64,000 nt of DNA, taken from NCBI RefSeq assembly GCF_000372465.1, contig NZ_AQUZ01000016.1:1-64000 (forward strand). Direction: 5' to 3'. The position numbers and the translations under genes were made by a program. The stretch is from Kribbella catacumbae DSM 19601. Lineage in GTDB: Bacteria; Actinomycetota; Actinomycetes; Propionibacteriales; Kribbellaceae. The notes beneath the pieces were generated by a model. It did not search any database. It saw only the letters and a program-made list of their open reading frames with translations, and was not told the DNA's origin. Shown piece by piece: positions 16,507-24,029 of the stretch (its first letter is position 1; every line of letters starts with the position of its first letter).

Positions 16507-17310
16507 TCAGAGTTCGTACGTCGCGACGACCGGCGCGTGGTCGCTCCAGCGCTCGGCGTACGTCGGTGCGCGGTGGATCACGCAGGAGGCCGCCGCGGCC
16601 GCGAGCGCGGGAGAAGCGATCTGGTAGTCGATCCGCCAGCCGGCGTCGTTGTCGAACGCTTTTCCGCGCCACGACCACCAGGAATACGGTCCCGGCCCGT
16701 CGCCGCCGAAGCGACGGCCGAGGTCCACCCAGCCGGCCTCGAACAAGCTGTCCATCCAGGCGCGCTCCTCGGGCAGGAACCCGCTCTTCTTCCGGTTCGC
16801 CTTCCAGGCCTTCAGGTCGACCTCGCGGTGGGCGATGTTGAGGTCGCCGCAGACGAGCACGTGCCGCCCGTCGGCGCGGAGTACGGACAAGCGCTCGGCG
16901 AAGGCGTCCAGGAAGGCGTATTTTTCCTCTTGCCGCGGCGGCGTTTCGAACTCGCCGGTGAACACATAGGTGCTGATCACGGTCAGCGGCGATCCGTCGT
17001 CGAGCACGACATCGGCCTCGATCCAGCGACCGGTCCCGGTGAACCGCTCCGGCCCGATCTCGGCGTTCTCCTGCTTGATCGGCCGACGGCTCGCGACGGC
17101 GACACCGGCACGGCCCTTGTGCCCGTCGATGGCCGGCTCGGCGTGGGCGATCTGCCAGTCCCCGCCGAGATGATCACGCAGTACTTCGTCCGTCGCCCGG
17201 ACTTCCTGCAACAGCAACAGATCCGGATCGGTCTCCTCCAGCCACCGGGCCATCCCTCGCCGGTACGCCGCTCTGATCCCGTTCACGTTCACCGTCGCAA
17301 CCTTCAGCAC
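16507..17310 (-). CDS. xthA: Exodeoxyribonuclease III (AP endonuclease)
   Basis: The 267-residue enzyme is of the EEP family: VATVNVNGIRAA (Asn), LLLLQEVRA (metal Glu), YVFTGE (catalytic Tyr region), GDLNIAHREVDL (Asp/Asn), WRIDYQIAS and SDHAPV (His). It incises DNA at abasic sites and digests 3' ends during base-excision repair. The length matches the family (about 260-270). A long hairpin at 17327-17409 separates it from the membrane-protein gene upstream, so it likely has its own promoter within or after that structure. Confidence 0.93.
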   Translation of the reverse strand: MLKVATVNVNGIRAAYRRGMARWLEETDPDLLLLQEVRATDEVLRDHLGGDWQIAHAEPAIDGHKGRAGVAVASRRPIKQENAEIGPERFTGTGRWIEADVVLDDGSPLTVISTYVFTGEFETPPRQEEKYAFLDAFAERLSVLRADGRHVLVCGDLNIAHREVDLKAWKANRKKSGFLPEERAWMDSLFEAGWVDLGRRFGGDGPGPYSWWSWRGKAFDNDAGWRIDYQIASPALAAAAASCVIHRAPTYAERWSDHAPVVATYEL

Positions 17311-17326
17311 CCAGGCACCTTAGCGC

Positions 17327-17409
17327 CCTGAGCCGGGTGGTCGTGCACATCTCCGGCGCCCAGGCACGCACCTGAACACCGGAGCTGAAGCACGACCACC
17401 CGGCTCAGG
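17327..17409. terminator. Large two-tier hairpin downstream of the DUF2269-like gene
   Basis: Perfect 20-base arms (17327-17346 and 17390-17409, left arm beginning CCTGAGCCGGG) enclose a second arm pair CTCCGG/CCGGAG (17351-17356, 17379-17384). It follows the stop of the minus-strand gene at 17424 and precedes xthA, so termination is the likely role. The length is exceptional for a simple terminator. Confidence 0.6.
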
Positions 17410-17423
17410 ACGCTAGCCGCTCA

Positions 17424-17891
17424 TCACACCCCGGTTGTCGAGCCGGGCCGGATGATCATCAGCACGGTGACGGCCGCCCAGAGCAAGGCGAAGATTCCCG
17501 TCTTCATCGACAGCATCTTCGCGCGGGGCAGCACCGCGGCTCGCGCATCACGATCCTGCCCGGTCACGGCGAGCACTTCGGCCTGGCCGGGCAGGACGGC
17601 GACCACGAGTACTGCGGCTGCCAGGGCGGTCAGCGCCATCGACACGACCAGCCAGGTCTCGCCGAGCACGCCGAGGCCGGCACCGACGGCGACGCCGAAG
17701 ACAGGCACGGTCAGGCCGCCGATCGCGTACACATTGCTGATCCGGTGCAGGACCCGCAGTACCGCGGTACTGGGCTGCTCCGCCGCCAACTCGCGGCGCG
17801 CGAGAGGCGGGAACATGCTCGAGGCGACCGTCACCGGCCCGACGAAGATGATGGCGGCGAGCACGTGCACGCTGAGCAGGAACTTGTTCAT
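17424..17891 (-). CDS. DUF2269-like four-helix membrane protein
   Basis: The 155-residue protein has four predicted membrane segments: FLLSVHVLAAIIFVGPVTVA (4-23), AIGGLTVPVFGVAVGAGLGV (57-76), WLVVSMALTALAAAVLVVAV (79-98) and FALLWAAVTVLMII (133-146). HVLAAIIFVGPVT near the start, with His in the first helix, is typical of DUF2269-type small integral membrane proteins of unknown function. It diverges from a MarR-family gene across a 42-base dyad, so it is probably repressed by that regulator. A role in efflux or quinone/heme handling is only a guess. Confidence 0.7.
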   Translation of the reverse strand: MNKFLLSVHVLAAIIFVGPVTVASSMFPPLARRELAAEQPSTAVLRVLHRISNVYAIGGLTVPVFGVAVGAGLGVLGETWLVVSMALTALAAAVLVVAVLPGQAEVLAVTGQDRDARAAVLPRAKMLSMKTGIFALLWAAVTVLMIIRPGSTTGV

Positions 17892-17912
17892 CGCTCTCCC
17901 TGAGGTGGTCGT

Positions 17913-17954
17913 GTTTCAGGCAGACTGTAACTCAGGTATCAGTCGGACTGAAAC
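17913..17954. promoter_or_regulatory. Long dyad between divergent DUF2269-like and MarR genes
   Basis: GTTTCAGGCAGACTG (17913-17927) and CAGTCGGACTGAAAC (17940-17954) are inverted with 13 of 15 positions paired around a 12-base centre. It sits 22 bases before one start codon and 27 before the other, the expected place for a MarR operator controlling both genes. Confidence 0.6.
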
Positions 17955-17980
17955 AGGGTCGGGCCTGCGATGATGTGCCC

Positions 17981-18430
17981 GTGACAGCACCAGAGGAGGA
18001 GAGTGGTCCGCCGGCCGGGGCGACGGCGAGTCCGTCGTTGCTGCTGATGATGCTGGGCCGGCAACTCCGTGAGCAGACCGAGGCGGCGCTGCGCGATCAG
18101 GGCATGTCGATGCGGCACTTCTCCGCCCTCGGGCACCTCGCCCACGAGCCCGGGCTGTCCTACAGCGAGCTGGCGCGTCGCGACGGCATCACTGCCCAGA
18201 GCATGCAGTCGACGCTGCGTCAGTTGCAGGAGATCGGCGCGGTCGAACTCCTCACCGAGCCCGGCCGCGGCCGGACCGCCGATCTCCAGGTCACCGAGAC
18301 CGGTCAGGCCCTGCTCGAACGCGGCCGCGCAGTACTCCGAGCCGTCGACCGCCGCCTACTAGATGCCATAGGCAACGAAAACGCGGAGCTCCTGGCCGCC
18401 ACCACCCTGCAAGCCCTCCGCACCCTCTGA
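17981..18430 (+). CDS. MarR family transcriptional regulator
   Basis: The 149-residue protein has a dimerisation helix LLLMMLGRQLREQTEAALRDQG. Its winged helix includes YSELARRDGITAQSMQSTLRQLQEIGAVE (recognition helix) and a wing with GRTADLQVTETG. I prefer the GTG at 17981 over that at 17975. GATGAT (17969-17974, the NANNNT -10 form) ends exactly six bases before it, suggesting a leaderless transcript, and no ribosome site is visible. It is divergent from the DUF2269-like gene with a shared dyad between them, so autoregulation plus control of that membrane protein is likely. Confidence 0.85.
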   Translation: MTAPEEESGPPAGATASPSLLLMMLGRQLREQTEAALRDQGMSMRHFSALGHLAHEPGLSYSELARRDGITAQSMQSTLRQLQEIGAVELLTEPGRGRTADLQVTETGQALLERGRAVLRAVDRRLLDAIGNENAELLAATTLQALRTL

Positions 18431-18611
18431 GGGATCAACCCCGAGAGGATGGAGTGGTTGCTGAAGGCAACGGGCGTCCATGCATACCCAACCTGCTGGG
18501 GCAAACGCTTGCCTCGGCGTGTCGGGCGGCTGATGGCGGGTTGTGTATGCCTGGCGGTCCGGCCGGCTTGTCCCCGTCGCGGGGCAACCCGCTCTCTGAG
18601 GTGACAACCCC
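18431..18611. other. Structured non-coding segment between convergent MarR and TetR genes
   Basis: No gene is supported here. The segment holds nested inverted repeats: GGTTGC (18456) with GCAACC (18583), and inside them GCATAC (18482) with GTATGC (18545) plus neighbouring CAACC/GGTTG. Near its right end is a hairpin CCCCGTCGCGGGG. Its two ends carry an imperfect direct repeat, CTCTGAGGGATCAACCCC (18425) and CTCTGAGGTGACAACCCC (18593). It may be a terminator pair, a small RNA or a remnant of an inserted element. Confidence 0.4.
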
Positions 18612-19214
18612 TCAGATGGACTCGGTGGGGTTGGCGGTGCTGAGGATCGCGTCGAGGGAGTGTTCGCAGAGGTGCTCCAGCTCGGTGGGGGAGACCGTCG
18701 GGTTGTCGATCCAGGTCAGCAGAGTTTGCTCGACGTAGCCCTGCCAGCCGTGGCAGGCGAGCTCGATGGTGGGGGTGATGGCGATGCCTCGCTCGGCGAC
18801 CGCGTTGATCACCCACTGGCTGAAGACCTGTCGCAGTTCCGAATGCAGAGCCCGTACTGCGGGGTCGCCGGCCGCCGACATCAGTAGCGTCGCCCGGTAG
18901 AGCTGAGGAGCCTCGAGCACGGCCCGGACGAACGCCCGGATCCCGGTGCGGAGTTGCTCGTCGGGTGGCAGTGAGAGATCCGGCGCGGTCCGCAGCATCA
19001 CCTCGGCGGCGGCTGCCTCGATCACGGCGTACTGGAACTTCTTCTTGGAGCCGAAGTAGTGGAACAGCAGTGCGGGGGAGACGCCTGCCTCGGCGGCGAC
19101 GAGTTCGACGCTGAGCTCGCGGTGCGGGTCGGCCTCGAGGACCCGGCGCGCGGCGTCGAGGATCTGGGTCCGGCGCTCCTCGGGCTGCAACCGGGTGGAC
19201 GAGGTGTGGCTCAC
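18612..19214 (-). CDS. TetR family transcriptional regulator
   Basis: The 200-residue protein has an N-terminal TetR HTH, with ERRTQILDAARRVLEADPHR, VELVAAEAGVSPALLFHYFGSKKKFQYAVI (recognition helix around residue 48), and a variable ligand-binding C-terminus. The start is GTG at 19214. Divergently transcribed 72 bases away is a five-gene lipid-type operon, and two near-identical dyads lie between them. It is therefore very probably a repressor of that operon and of itself, released by a lipophilic ligand. Confidence 0.9.
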   Translation of the reverse strand: MSHTSSTRLQPEERRTQILDAARRVLEADPHRELSVELVAAEAGVSPALLFHYFGSKKKFQYAVIEAAAAEVMLRTAPDLSLPPDEQLRTGIRAFVRAVLEAPQLYRATLLMSAAGDPAVRALHSELRQVFSQWVINAVAERGIAITPTIELACHGWQGYVEQTLLTWIDNPTVSPTELEHLCEHSLDAILSTANPTESI

Positions 19215-19226
19215 CAGGCCAGTGTA

Positions 19227-19274
19227 TTGAGTATTCGGTCAACAAGCACTTACTGTTGAGTATCCACTCAACAG
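19227..19274. promoter_or_regulatory. Twin TetR operators
   Basis: Two copies of one dyad lie 29 bases apart: TTGAGTATTCGGTCAA (19227-19242) and TTGAGTATCCACTCAA (19256-19271), sharing 13 of 16 bases. The second extends to perfect 9-base arms CTGTTGAGT/ACTCAACAG (19253-19274). Both sit between the TetR start (19214) and the operon start (19287). Confidence 0.75.
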
Positions 19275-19286
19275 GCGGAGGTCGCG

Positions 19287-20171
19287 ATGGCTGGCAAGGT
19301 CGTACTCATCACCGGCGCTTCCCGCGGGATCGGCGCGGCCGTCGCCCGCAGGCTGGCGAGCGAGGGCGCGACTCTGGCGCTGGTCGGCCTCGAACCCGAT
19401 GAACTGAAGAAGGTCGCCGAGGACTGCGGCCCCGACGCCGGCTGGTGGGAGGCCGATGTCACCGACACCGATTCGCTGCGGACAGCGGTGGAGTCCATCG
19501 CTGAGCGCTACGGCCGGATCGACGTCGTGATGGCCAATGCCGGCATCGCCGCGCCCGGCTTCACCCGGAGCATGGACCCGGCCGTCTGGGAGCGCGTTCT
19601 CGACGTCAACCTGTACGGCGTCTGGCGGACGGTCAACCTGACACTGCCGCACCTGCTGGCCAGCAAGGGCTATCTGCTCCTGGTGTCATCCCTGGCCGCC
19701 GTCGTGCACATGCCGGGTCTCGCGTCGTACAACGTGTCCAAGGCCGGCGTCGAGGCGATGGGCAACAGCCTCCGCGCCGAACTGCGCCACCTCGGCGTTG
19801 CCGTCGGCGTGGCGCACATGACCTTCGTCGACACCGACATGGTCCGCGGCGTCGACGAGCACCCGGTGTTCGGCAAGGTGCGCACCGGCGTACCGGTGGT
19901 CGGCAAGACGTACTCGCTCGAGTTCGCGGTCGGCAAGTTCACCCAGGGCATCGGAAAGCGCTCTCGCGTCGTGCATGTCCCGGGCTGGATCGGCCCGCTG
20001 AAGATCTTCCGCTCACTCATCCCGCACATCATCGAATTCGGCTCCCGTTTCAGCGTGCCGAAGCAGGACCGGGCGGCGCTGGCCGACATCGAGGCCCGCG
20101 GCGCCGCGGCCTCCTCCCGCGCATCCGGCGCCGGCGGCCGCGCCGACACCGAGAAAGCAGCCAAGCGATGA
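19287..20171 (+). CDS. Short-chain dehydrogenase/reductase
   Basis: The 294-residue protein is a classical SDR: TGASRGIG cofactor loop (residues 9-16), acidic residue selection near ALVGLEP, NAG after the fourth strand, LVSSLAAV with the catalytic Ser, and YNVSK with Tyr and Lys. After residue 200 it carries an extended C-terminus with GWIGPLKIFRSLIPHIIEFGSRF, as in actinobacterial SDRs acting on fatty acyl or steroid substrates. The ATG follows GGAGG. It overlaps the next gene by ATGA and heads the TetR-controlled operon; reduction of a keto group on a lipid is the likely role. Confidence 0.88.
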   Translation: MAGKVVLITGASRGIGAAVARRLASEGATLALVGLEPDELKKVAEDCGPDAGWWEADVTDTDSLRTAVESIAERYGRIDVVMANAGIAAPGFTRSMDPAVWERVLDVNLYGVWRTVNLTLPHLLASKGYLLLVSSLAAVVHMPGLASYNVSKAGVEAMGNSLRAELRHLGVAVGVAHMTFVDTDMVRGVDEHPVFGKVRTGVPVVGKTYSLEFAVGKFTQGIGKRSRVVHVPGWIGPLKIFRSLIPHIIEFGSRFSVPKQDRAALADIEARGAAASSRASGAGGRADTEKAAKR

Positions 20172-21322
20172 AACGCCAGTACGACGTAGTCCTGTTCGGC
20201 GCGACCGGATTCACGGGAGCGCTCACCGCCGGGTATCTGGCCAAGAACGCCCCGGCAGATCTCACCTGGGCGCTGGCCGGCCGTAACCGCGCCAAACTCG
20301 AAGCTGTCCGCGCCAAGCTCGGCGTCGAGGTCGACCTGCTCATCGCCGACGTCGAGGACCCCGCCTCGCTGAGAGCGGTTGCTGAAGCCGCGCGGATCGT
20401 CGTCACGACGGTCGGCCCCTACATCCGGTACGGCGAACCGCTGGTGGCCGCCTGCGCGCAAGCCGGCACCGACTATCTCGACCTCACCGGCGAATCGGAA
20501 TTCGTCGACCGGATGTACGTCGGCTATCACGCGAAGGCAGTCGAGACCGGCGCGCGACTCATCCACTGCTGCGGGTTCGACTCGATCCCGTACGACCTGG
20601 GCGTGCAGTACACGGTCGAGCAGTTGCCGAAGAACGTCCCGATCGCGGTGAAGGGTCTGATCCGCGGAGGCGGCAAGCCTTCCGGTGGGACCTGGGAGAC
20701 CGCGGTCACCGCGCTCTCCCGCGGCAGGCAGAACCTGGCCGCGCACCGTGCCCGTCGTCGCGCGCAGCCCCGGCCCGAGGGCCGTTCGGTGAAGCTCGTG
20801 ACGGGCAAGATCCACCGCAGCCAGGGATTCTGGGCCGTTCCGCTGCCGACCGTCGACCCGCAGATCGTGGCGAACTCGGCCCTGATGCTCGAGGACTACG
20901 GACCCGACTTCCGCTACTCGCACTATGCCGCCGTGAAGCGGTTGCCGACGGTCGTGGGTGGCATCGCGGGTCTCGGTCTGCTGGCGGCCGCCGCGCAGGT
21001 CCCGCCGGCCCGGAAGGTCCTGCTGACCAGGATCAAGGCCGGCGACGGACCGAGCGAGGAGCGCCGGGCGAAGTCCTGGTTCAAGGCGCGCTTCGTCGGC
21101 GAGGGCGGCGGCAAGCGCGTCGTCACCGAGGTGTCCGGTGGCGATCCCGGCTACGACGAGACGGCGAAGATGCTGGCCGAGTGCGCGCTCTCTCTGGCTC
21201 TCGACACTCTTCCCAAGACATCCGGTCAGGTCACCACGGCCGCCGCGATGGGACCGGCACTGCGCCGCCGATTGGTTGCCGCAGGCATCAGTTTCAAGAC
21301 TCTCAACGTCGAGGACTACTGA
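20168..21322 (+). CDS. Saccharopine dehydrogenase-family (trans-acting enoyl reductase-like) protein
   Basis: The 384-residue protein begins with a Rossmann nucleotide motif, VVLFGATGFTG (residues 7-17), and the family blocks GRNRAKLEAV, VVTTVGPYIRYG, YLDLTGE and CGFDSIPYDLG. These are characteristic of trans-acting enoyl reductases that cooperate with polyketide/fatty-acid synthases and of related oxidoreductases, not of lysine metabolism. A hydrophobic segment (VVGGIAGLGLLAAAAQV, about 260-276) may touch the membrane. It overlaps the SDR gene by four bases and is followed by an alpha/beta hydrolase, consistent with a lipid-tailoring set. Confidence 0.85.
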   Translation: MKRQYDVVLFGATGFTGALTAGYLAKNAPADLTWALAGRNRAKLEAVRAKLGVEVDLLIADVEDPASLRAVAEAARIVVTTVGPYIRYGEPLVAACAQAGTDYLDLTGESEFVDRMYVGYHAKAVETGARLIHCCGFDSIPYDLGVQYTVEQLPKNVPIAVKGLIRGGGKPSGGTWETAVTALSRGRQNLAAHRARRRAQPRPEGRSVKLVTGKIHRSQGFWAVPLPTVDPQIVANSALMLEDYGPDFRYSHYAAVKRLPTVVGGIAGLGLLAAAAQVPPARKVLLTRIKAGDGPSEERRAKSWFKARFVGEGGGKRVVTEVSGGDPGYDETAKMLAECALSLALDTLPKTSGQVTTAAAMGPALRRRLVAAGISFKTLNVEDY

Positions 21323-21326
21323 GCCC

Positions 21327-22190
21327 ATGCGCCGCGTGACCAGCGCGGACGGCACGCGGATCGCCGTCTACGAGTACGGCGTACCGACGTCTCCGGTTCT
21401 CGTGTGCGTGCATGGCTACCCGGACAACGCCGCGCTCTGGGATCCCGTCGCCACCAGGCTGGCCGAGCACTTCCACGTCATCACGTACGACGTACGCGGC
21501 GCGGGGGAGTCGGACCACCCGCGCAACCGCGCGGCGTACAAGCTGGCGCGGCTCGAGGAGGACTTCATCGCGGTGCTGGATGCGGTAGCGCCGGATCAGC
21601 CGGTTCAGTTGCTCGCGCACGACTGGGGATCGATCCAGTCCTGGCACTTCGTCACGAGTGATCGGCTGGACGGACGGATCGCATCATTCGTATCGATCTC
21701 CGGCCCGTCGCTGGACCACGCGGGCTACTTCATCCGGGCCCGTTGGCGCTCGGGGAACCTGTTGAGGCAGTTGGCGCATTCCTGGTACGTCCTCTACTTC
21801 CAGCTCCCGTGGCTGCCCGAACGCGGCTGGCGGAAAGGCTGGGCGCATCGGGTCTTCGAACGGCTTGAACGCAGCGCCGGAGGAATCAGCCCGGAGACCG
21901 GGGAGCGCTCTCTGGCCGACTACGTGAACGGGCTCAACCTGTATCGCGCGAACGTCGTGCCCAGACTGTTCCGTCCAGAGCAGCGGCGTACCGGCGTACC
22001 GGTGCTGGCTGTTTCGCCGGACGGGGACGCGTTCGTGACGACTCCGCTGCAGACCGACGTGGCGCGGTGGGCGCCTAACCTCAGCGTGCAAGTGATCAGG
22101 GGTGGCCACTGGTTGCCCCGGAATGATCCCGGACTGGTGGCCCGATTGACCCTGGAGCACACCCGCCGGGTGGCAGGCTGGACGGCATGA
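21327..22190 (+). CDS. Alpha/beta hydrolase with Asp nucleophile (EphD/haloalkane dehalogenase-like)
   Basis: The 287-residue protein starts at ATG 21327, five bases after the previous stop. It has HGYPDN (oxyanion hole), LLAHDWGSIQSW with Asp as nucleophile, and RGGHWLPR with the catalytic His. Asp in the elbow predicts an epoxide hydrolase or dehalogenase rather than an esterase. Mycobacterial EphD fuses this type of domain to an SDR; here SDR, enoyl-reductase-like protein and hydrolase are separate genes in one operon, which supports a shared lipid pathway. It overlaps the next gene by ATGA. Confidence 0.85.
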   Translation: MRRVTSADGTRIAVYEYGVPTSPVLVCVHGYPDNAALWDPVATRLAEHFHVITYDVRGAGESDHPRNRAAYKLARLEEDFIAVLDAVAPDQPVQLLAHDWGSIQSWHFVTSDRLDGRIASFVSISGPSLDHAGYFIRARWRSGNLLRQLAHSWYVLYFQLPWLPERGWRKGWAHRVFERLERSAGGISPETGERSLADYVNGLNLYRANVVPRLFRPEQRRTGVPVLAVSPDGDAFVTTPLQTDVARWAPNLSVQVIRGGHWLPRNDPGLVARLTLEHTRRVAGWTA

Positions 22191-22579
22191 GAACGATTCT
22201 GAATTTGATCTGGCTGGTGCTGGCCGGTTTCTGGCTGGCCGTCGGCTACGTCGTCGCCGGTCTGATCTGCTGCATCCTGATCATCACCATCCCGTTCGGC
22301 ATCGCGTCGTTCCGGATCGCCGGCTTCGCGCTCTGGCCGTTCGGCCGGAGGATGGTCGACAAGCCGGGCGCGGGCGCCGGCTCGGTGCTCGGCAACGTGA
22401 TCTGGGTGATCTTCGCCGGCTGGTGGCTGGCGCTCGGCCACCTGGTCACCGGCATCGCGCTCTGCGTCACGATCATCGGCATCCCGCTTGGCATTGCGAA
22501 CTTCAAGCTGATCCCGATCTCGCTGCTCCCACTCGGCAAGGAGATCGTCTCCACCGACGCGGCGTTCGCGAGCCGATGA
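22187..22579 (+). CDS. YccF-domain membrane protein
   Basis: The 130-residue protein is made of two tandem copies of the YccF motif: NLIWLVLAGFWLAVGYVV...IIITIPFGIASFRIAGFALWPFG and NVIWVIFAGWWLALGHLV...IIGIPLGIANFKLIPISLLPLG. Each contains two membrane helices. YccF-domain proteins are of unknown function, sometimes linked to envelope stress. Both of its junctions are ATGA overlaps (22187-22190 and 22576-22579), so it is translated as part of the operon. Confidence 0.88.
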   Translation: MRTILNLIWLVLAGFWLAVGYVVAGLICCILIITIPFGIASFRIAGFALWPFGRRMVDKPGAGAGSVLGNVIWVIFAGWWLALGHLVTGIALCVTIIGIPLGIANFKLIPISLLPLGKEIVSTDAAFASR

Positions 22580-23310
22580 GATCGCTGACCGTCCTCGGGT
22601 CCTGCGGCGGCTGGCCCGAGGCGGGCCGCGCGTGCGCCGGTTTCCTGCTCGAGTACGACGGTTTCAAGGTGGTGCTCGACCTCGGCTATGCCGCGCTGCC
22701 GCAGTTGCTCAAGCACTGCCCCGACGGCGCGGTCGACGCGGTGATCGTGACGCACCAGCACCCGGATCACTGCGTCGACGTGAGCGCTCTCGCTCGCGTC
22801 CGGTACTACCTCGCCCGCGAAGCCGCGCCGATCCCGCTCTACTGCCCACCAGGCGTTCTCGCCGTACTGCGAACGCTGGAGCCGCGACCTGACCCGGCGA
22901 CCGTGTTCGACGTACACGACCTGGCCGACGGGGTCGAGCTCGGACCGTTCCGGCTGGAGACCGCTCTCTTGCCGCACTACGTGACCAACCTCGGTGTCCG
23001 CTTGAGCACGCCGGACCTGACGGTCGCCTACACCGGCGACAGCGGCCCCGGCCCAGAGGCGGCCGCGCTGGCTGCCGGCGCTGACCTGTTCATCTGCGAC
23101 GCAACCCTGCAAGGGCCGTCGCCCGAGACCACCCCGCGCTACGTGATGACGGCAACCGAAGCAGCCACAGCGGCCGCCGGAGCCCGCAGGCTGTTGCTGA
23201 CACATTTCTGGCCAGGCTCAGATCGCGCTCTCTCAGTGGCTGAAGCACAGCAGGTCTTCCAAGGCGAGGTCATCGCCGCGGAGGAAGGGCTCGTCCTCGA
23301 GCTGCGCTAG
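22576..23310 (+). CDS. MBL-fold metallohydrolase (RNase Z/AtsA-like)
   Basis: The 244-residue protein begins at the ATG overlapping the YccF stop. Metal-binding motifs are THQHPDHCVD (HxHxDH), a middle His in LLPHYV, Asp in AYTGDSG, and the C-terminal His in LLLTHFWPG. The layout with VLGSCGGWP at the start resembles RNase Z-like and arylsulfatase-like actinobacterial MBL proteins. The substrate is unclear. It closes the five-gene operon and is followed by a strong terminator. Confidence 0.85.
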   Translation: MRSLTVLGSCGGWPEAGRACAGFLLEYDGFKVVLDLGYAALPQLLKHCPDGAVDAVIVTHQHPDHCVDVSALARVRYYLAREAAPIPLYCPPGVLAVLRTLEPRPDPATVFDVHDLADGVELGPFRLETALLPHYVTNLGVRLSTPDLTVAYTGDSGPGPEAAALAAGADLFICDATLQGPSPETTPRYVMTATEAATAAAGARRLLLTHFWPGSDRALSVAEAQQVFQGEVIAAEEGLVLELR

Positions 23311-23321
23311 GCCGCAAGAGC

Positions 23322-23391
23322 CCGCCACCTTGGGCACGGACCAGTCGCACTGACGCCGATTCGGGCGACTGGCCCGTGCCCACAGTGGCGG
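23322..23391. terminator. Bidirectional terminator (dispersed palindromic element, copy 1)
   Basis: Three stacked arm pairs lie between convergent genes: CCGCCAC/GTGGCGG, GGGCACGG/CCGTGCCC and CCAGTCGC/GCGACTGG (left arms 23322-23348, right arms 23365-23391). A related element lies at 42473-42526. Confidence 0.8.
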
Positions 23392-23412
23392 GGTTCAGAC
23401 CTGGGGGAGCGC

Positions 23413-23943
23413 CTACTTCTTGGACGCGGACTTCTTCGCCGCGGTGACGAGCTTTCGCACAGTGTCGAGCGAACCACAGCCACTGTCGATCAGCCGCGCG
23501 CGTTCCGTCGCGAAGGCCTTGCCGAGCCGGCTGCGGACGTCTTCGGTGACGTCGGTCCGGGCCGGGTTGAGGACGTCGCGTTCTTCCTCGTCGAGGTGGT
23601 GCGACAGCGCCTCGGACAGCTCGTGCACCTTCTCGCCGAACTCCTCGCTCGCGGTGTCCTCGACCTCCATCAGCGCGAGCAGCGCCTCGTTGCCCTCGTC
23701 GTGTTCATGTTCGGAGTGCTCGACCTCTTCGGCGTCGATGGCGTCCCGCTTGTGCAAGGACGGGTAGACCTCGGACTCCTCAGCCTCCGCGTGGGCGATC
23801 AGTACGGTCGCCAGATCCGCCAGCACGGCCGCCCGGTCGGCCTGTACGTCACGCAGTTCGCGCAAGGCCTCCTCGAACCAGCGATGGTCGGCGAGAATCA
23901 CCTCGACGACATCGCCACCGGTCTGCTGCAGGATCTTCGGCAT
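23413..23943 (-). CDS. Hemerythrin HHE-domain protein
   Basis: The 176-residue protein has metal-ligand residues in the HHE pattern: ILADHRWFEE, VLIAHAEAEESEVYPSL, EHSEHEHDEGNE and LSHHLDEEERDVL. This predicts a four-helix bundle binding a di-iron centre that senses or stores O2 or NO. A Lys/Ser tail (KKSASKK) ends it. I chose the second Met (23943) rather than 23949 because GGGAGG lies six bases before it and abuts the first ATG with no spacing. It is a single gene. Confidence 0.88.
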   Translation of the reverse strand: MPKILQQTGGDVVEVILADHRWFEEALRELRDVQADRAAVLADLATVLIAHAEAEESEVYPSLHKRDAIDAEEVEHSEHEHDEGNEALLALMEVEDTASEEFGEKVHELSEALSHHLDEEERDVLNPARTDVTEDVRSRLGKAFATERARLIDSGCGSLDTVRKLVTAAKKSASKK

Positions 23944-24016
23944 TCCCATCCTCCCAAAGGTCGCACGGCTGCAGGTGCCCCGTACCCACCCACCACCAGG
24001 TCATGCGCCCGCCAGC

Positions 24017-24029
24017 TAACCTGCGCGGA
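24017..24029 (+). promoter_or_regulatory. -10 element for leaderless ddaH transcript
   Basis: TAACCT (24017-24022, TANNNT) ends six bases before the ATG at 24029, and no Shine-Dalgarno precedes the gene. Confidence 0.5.
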
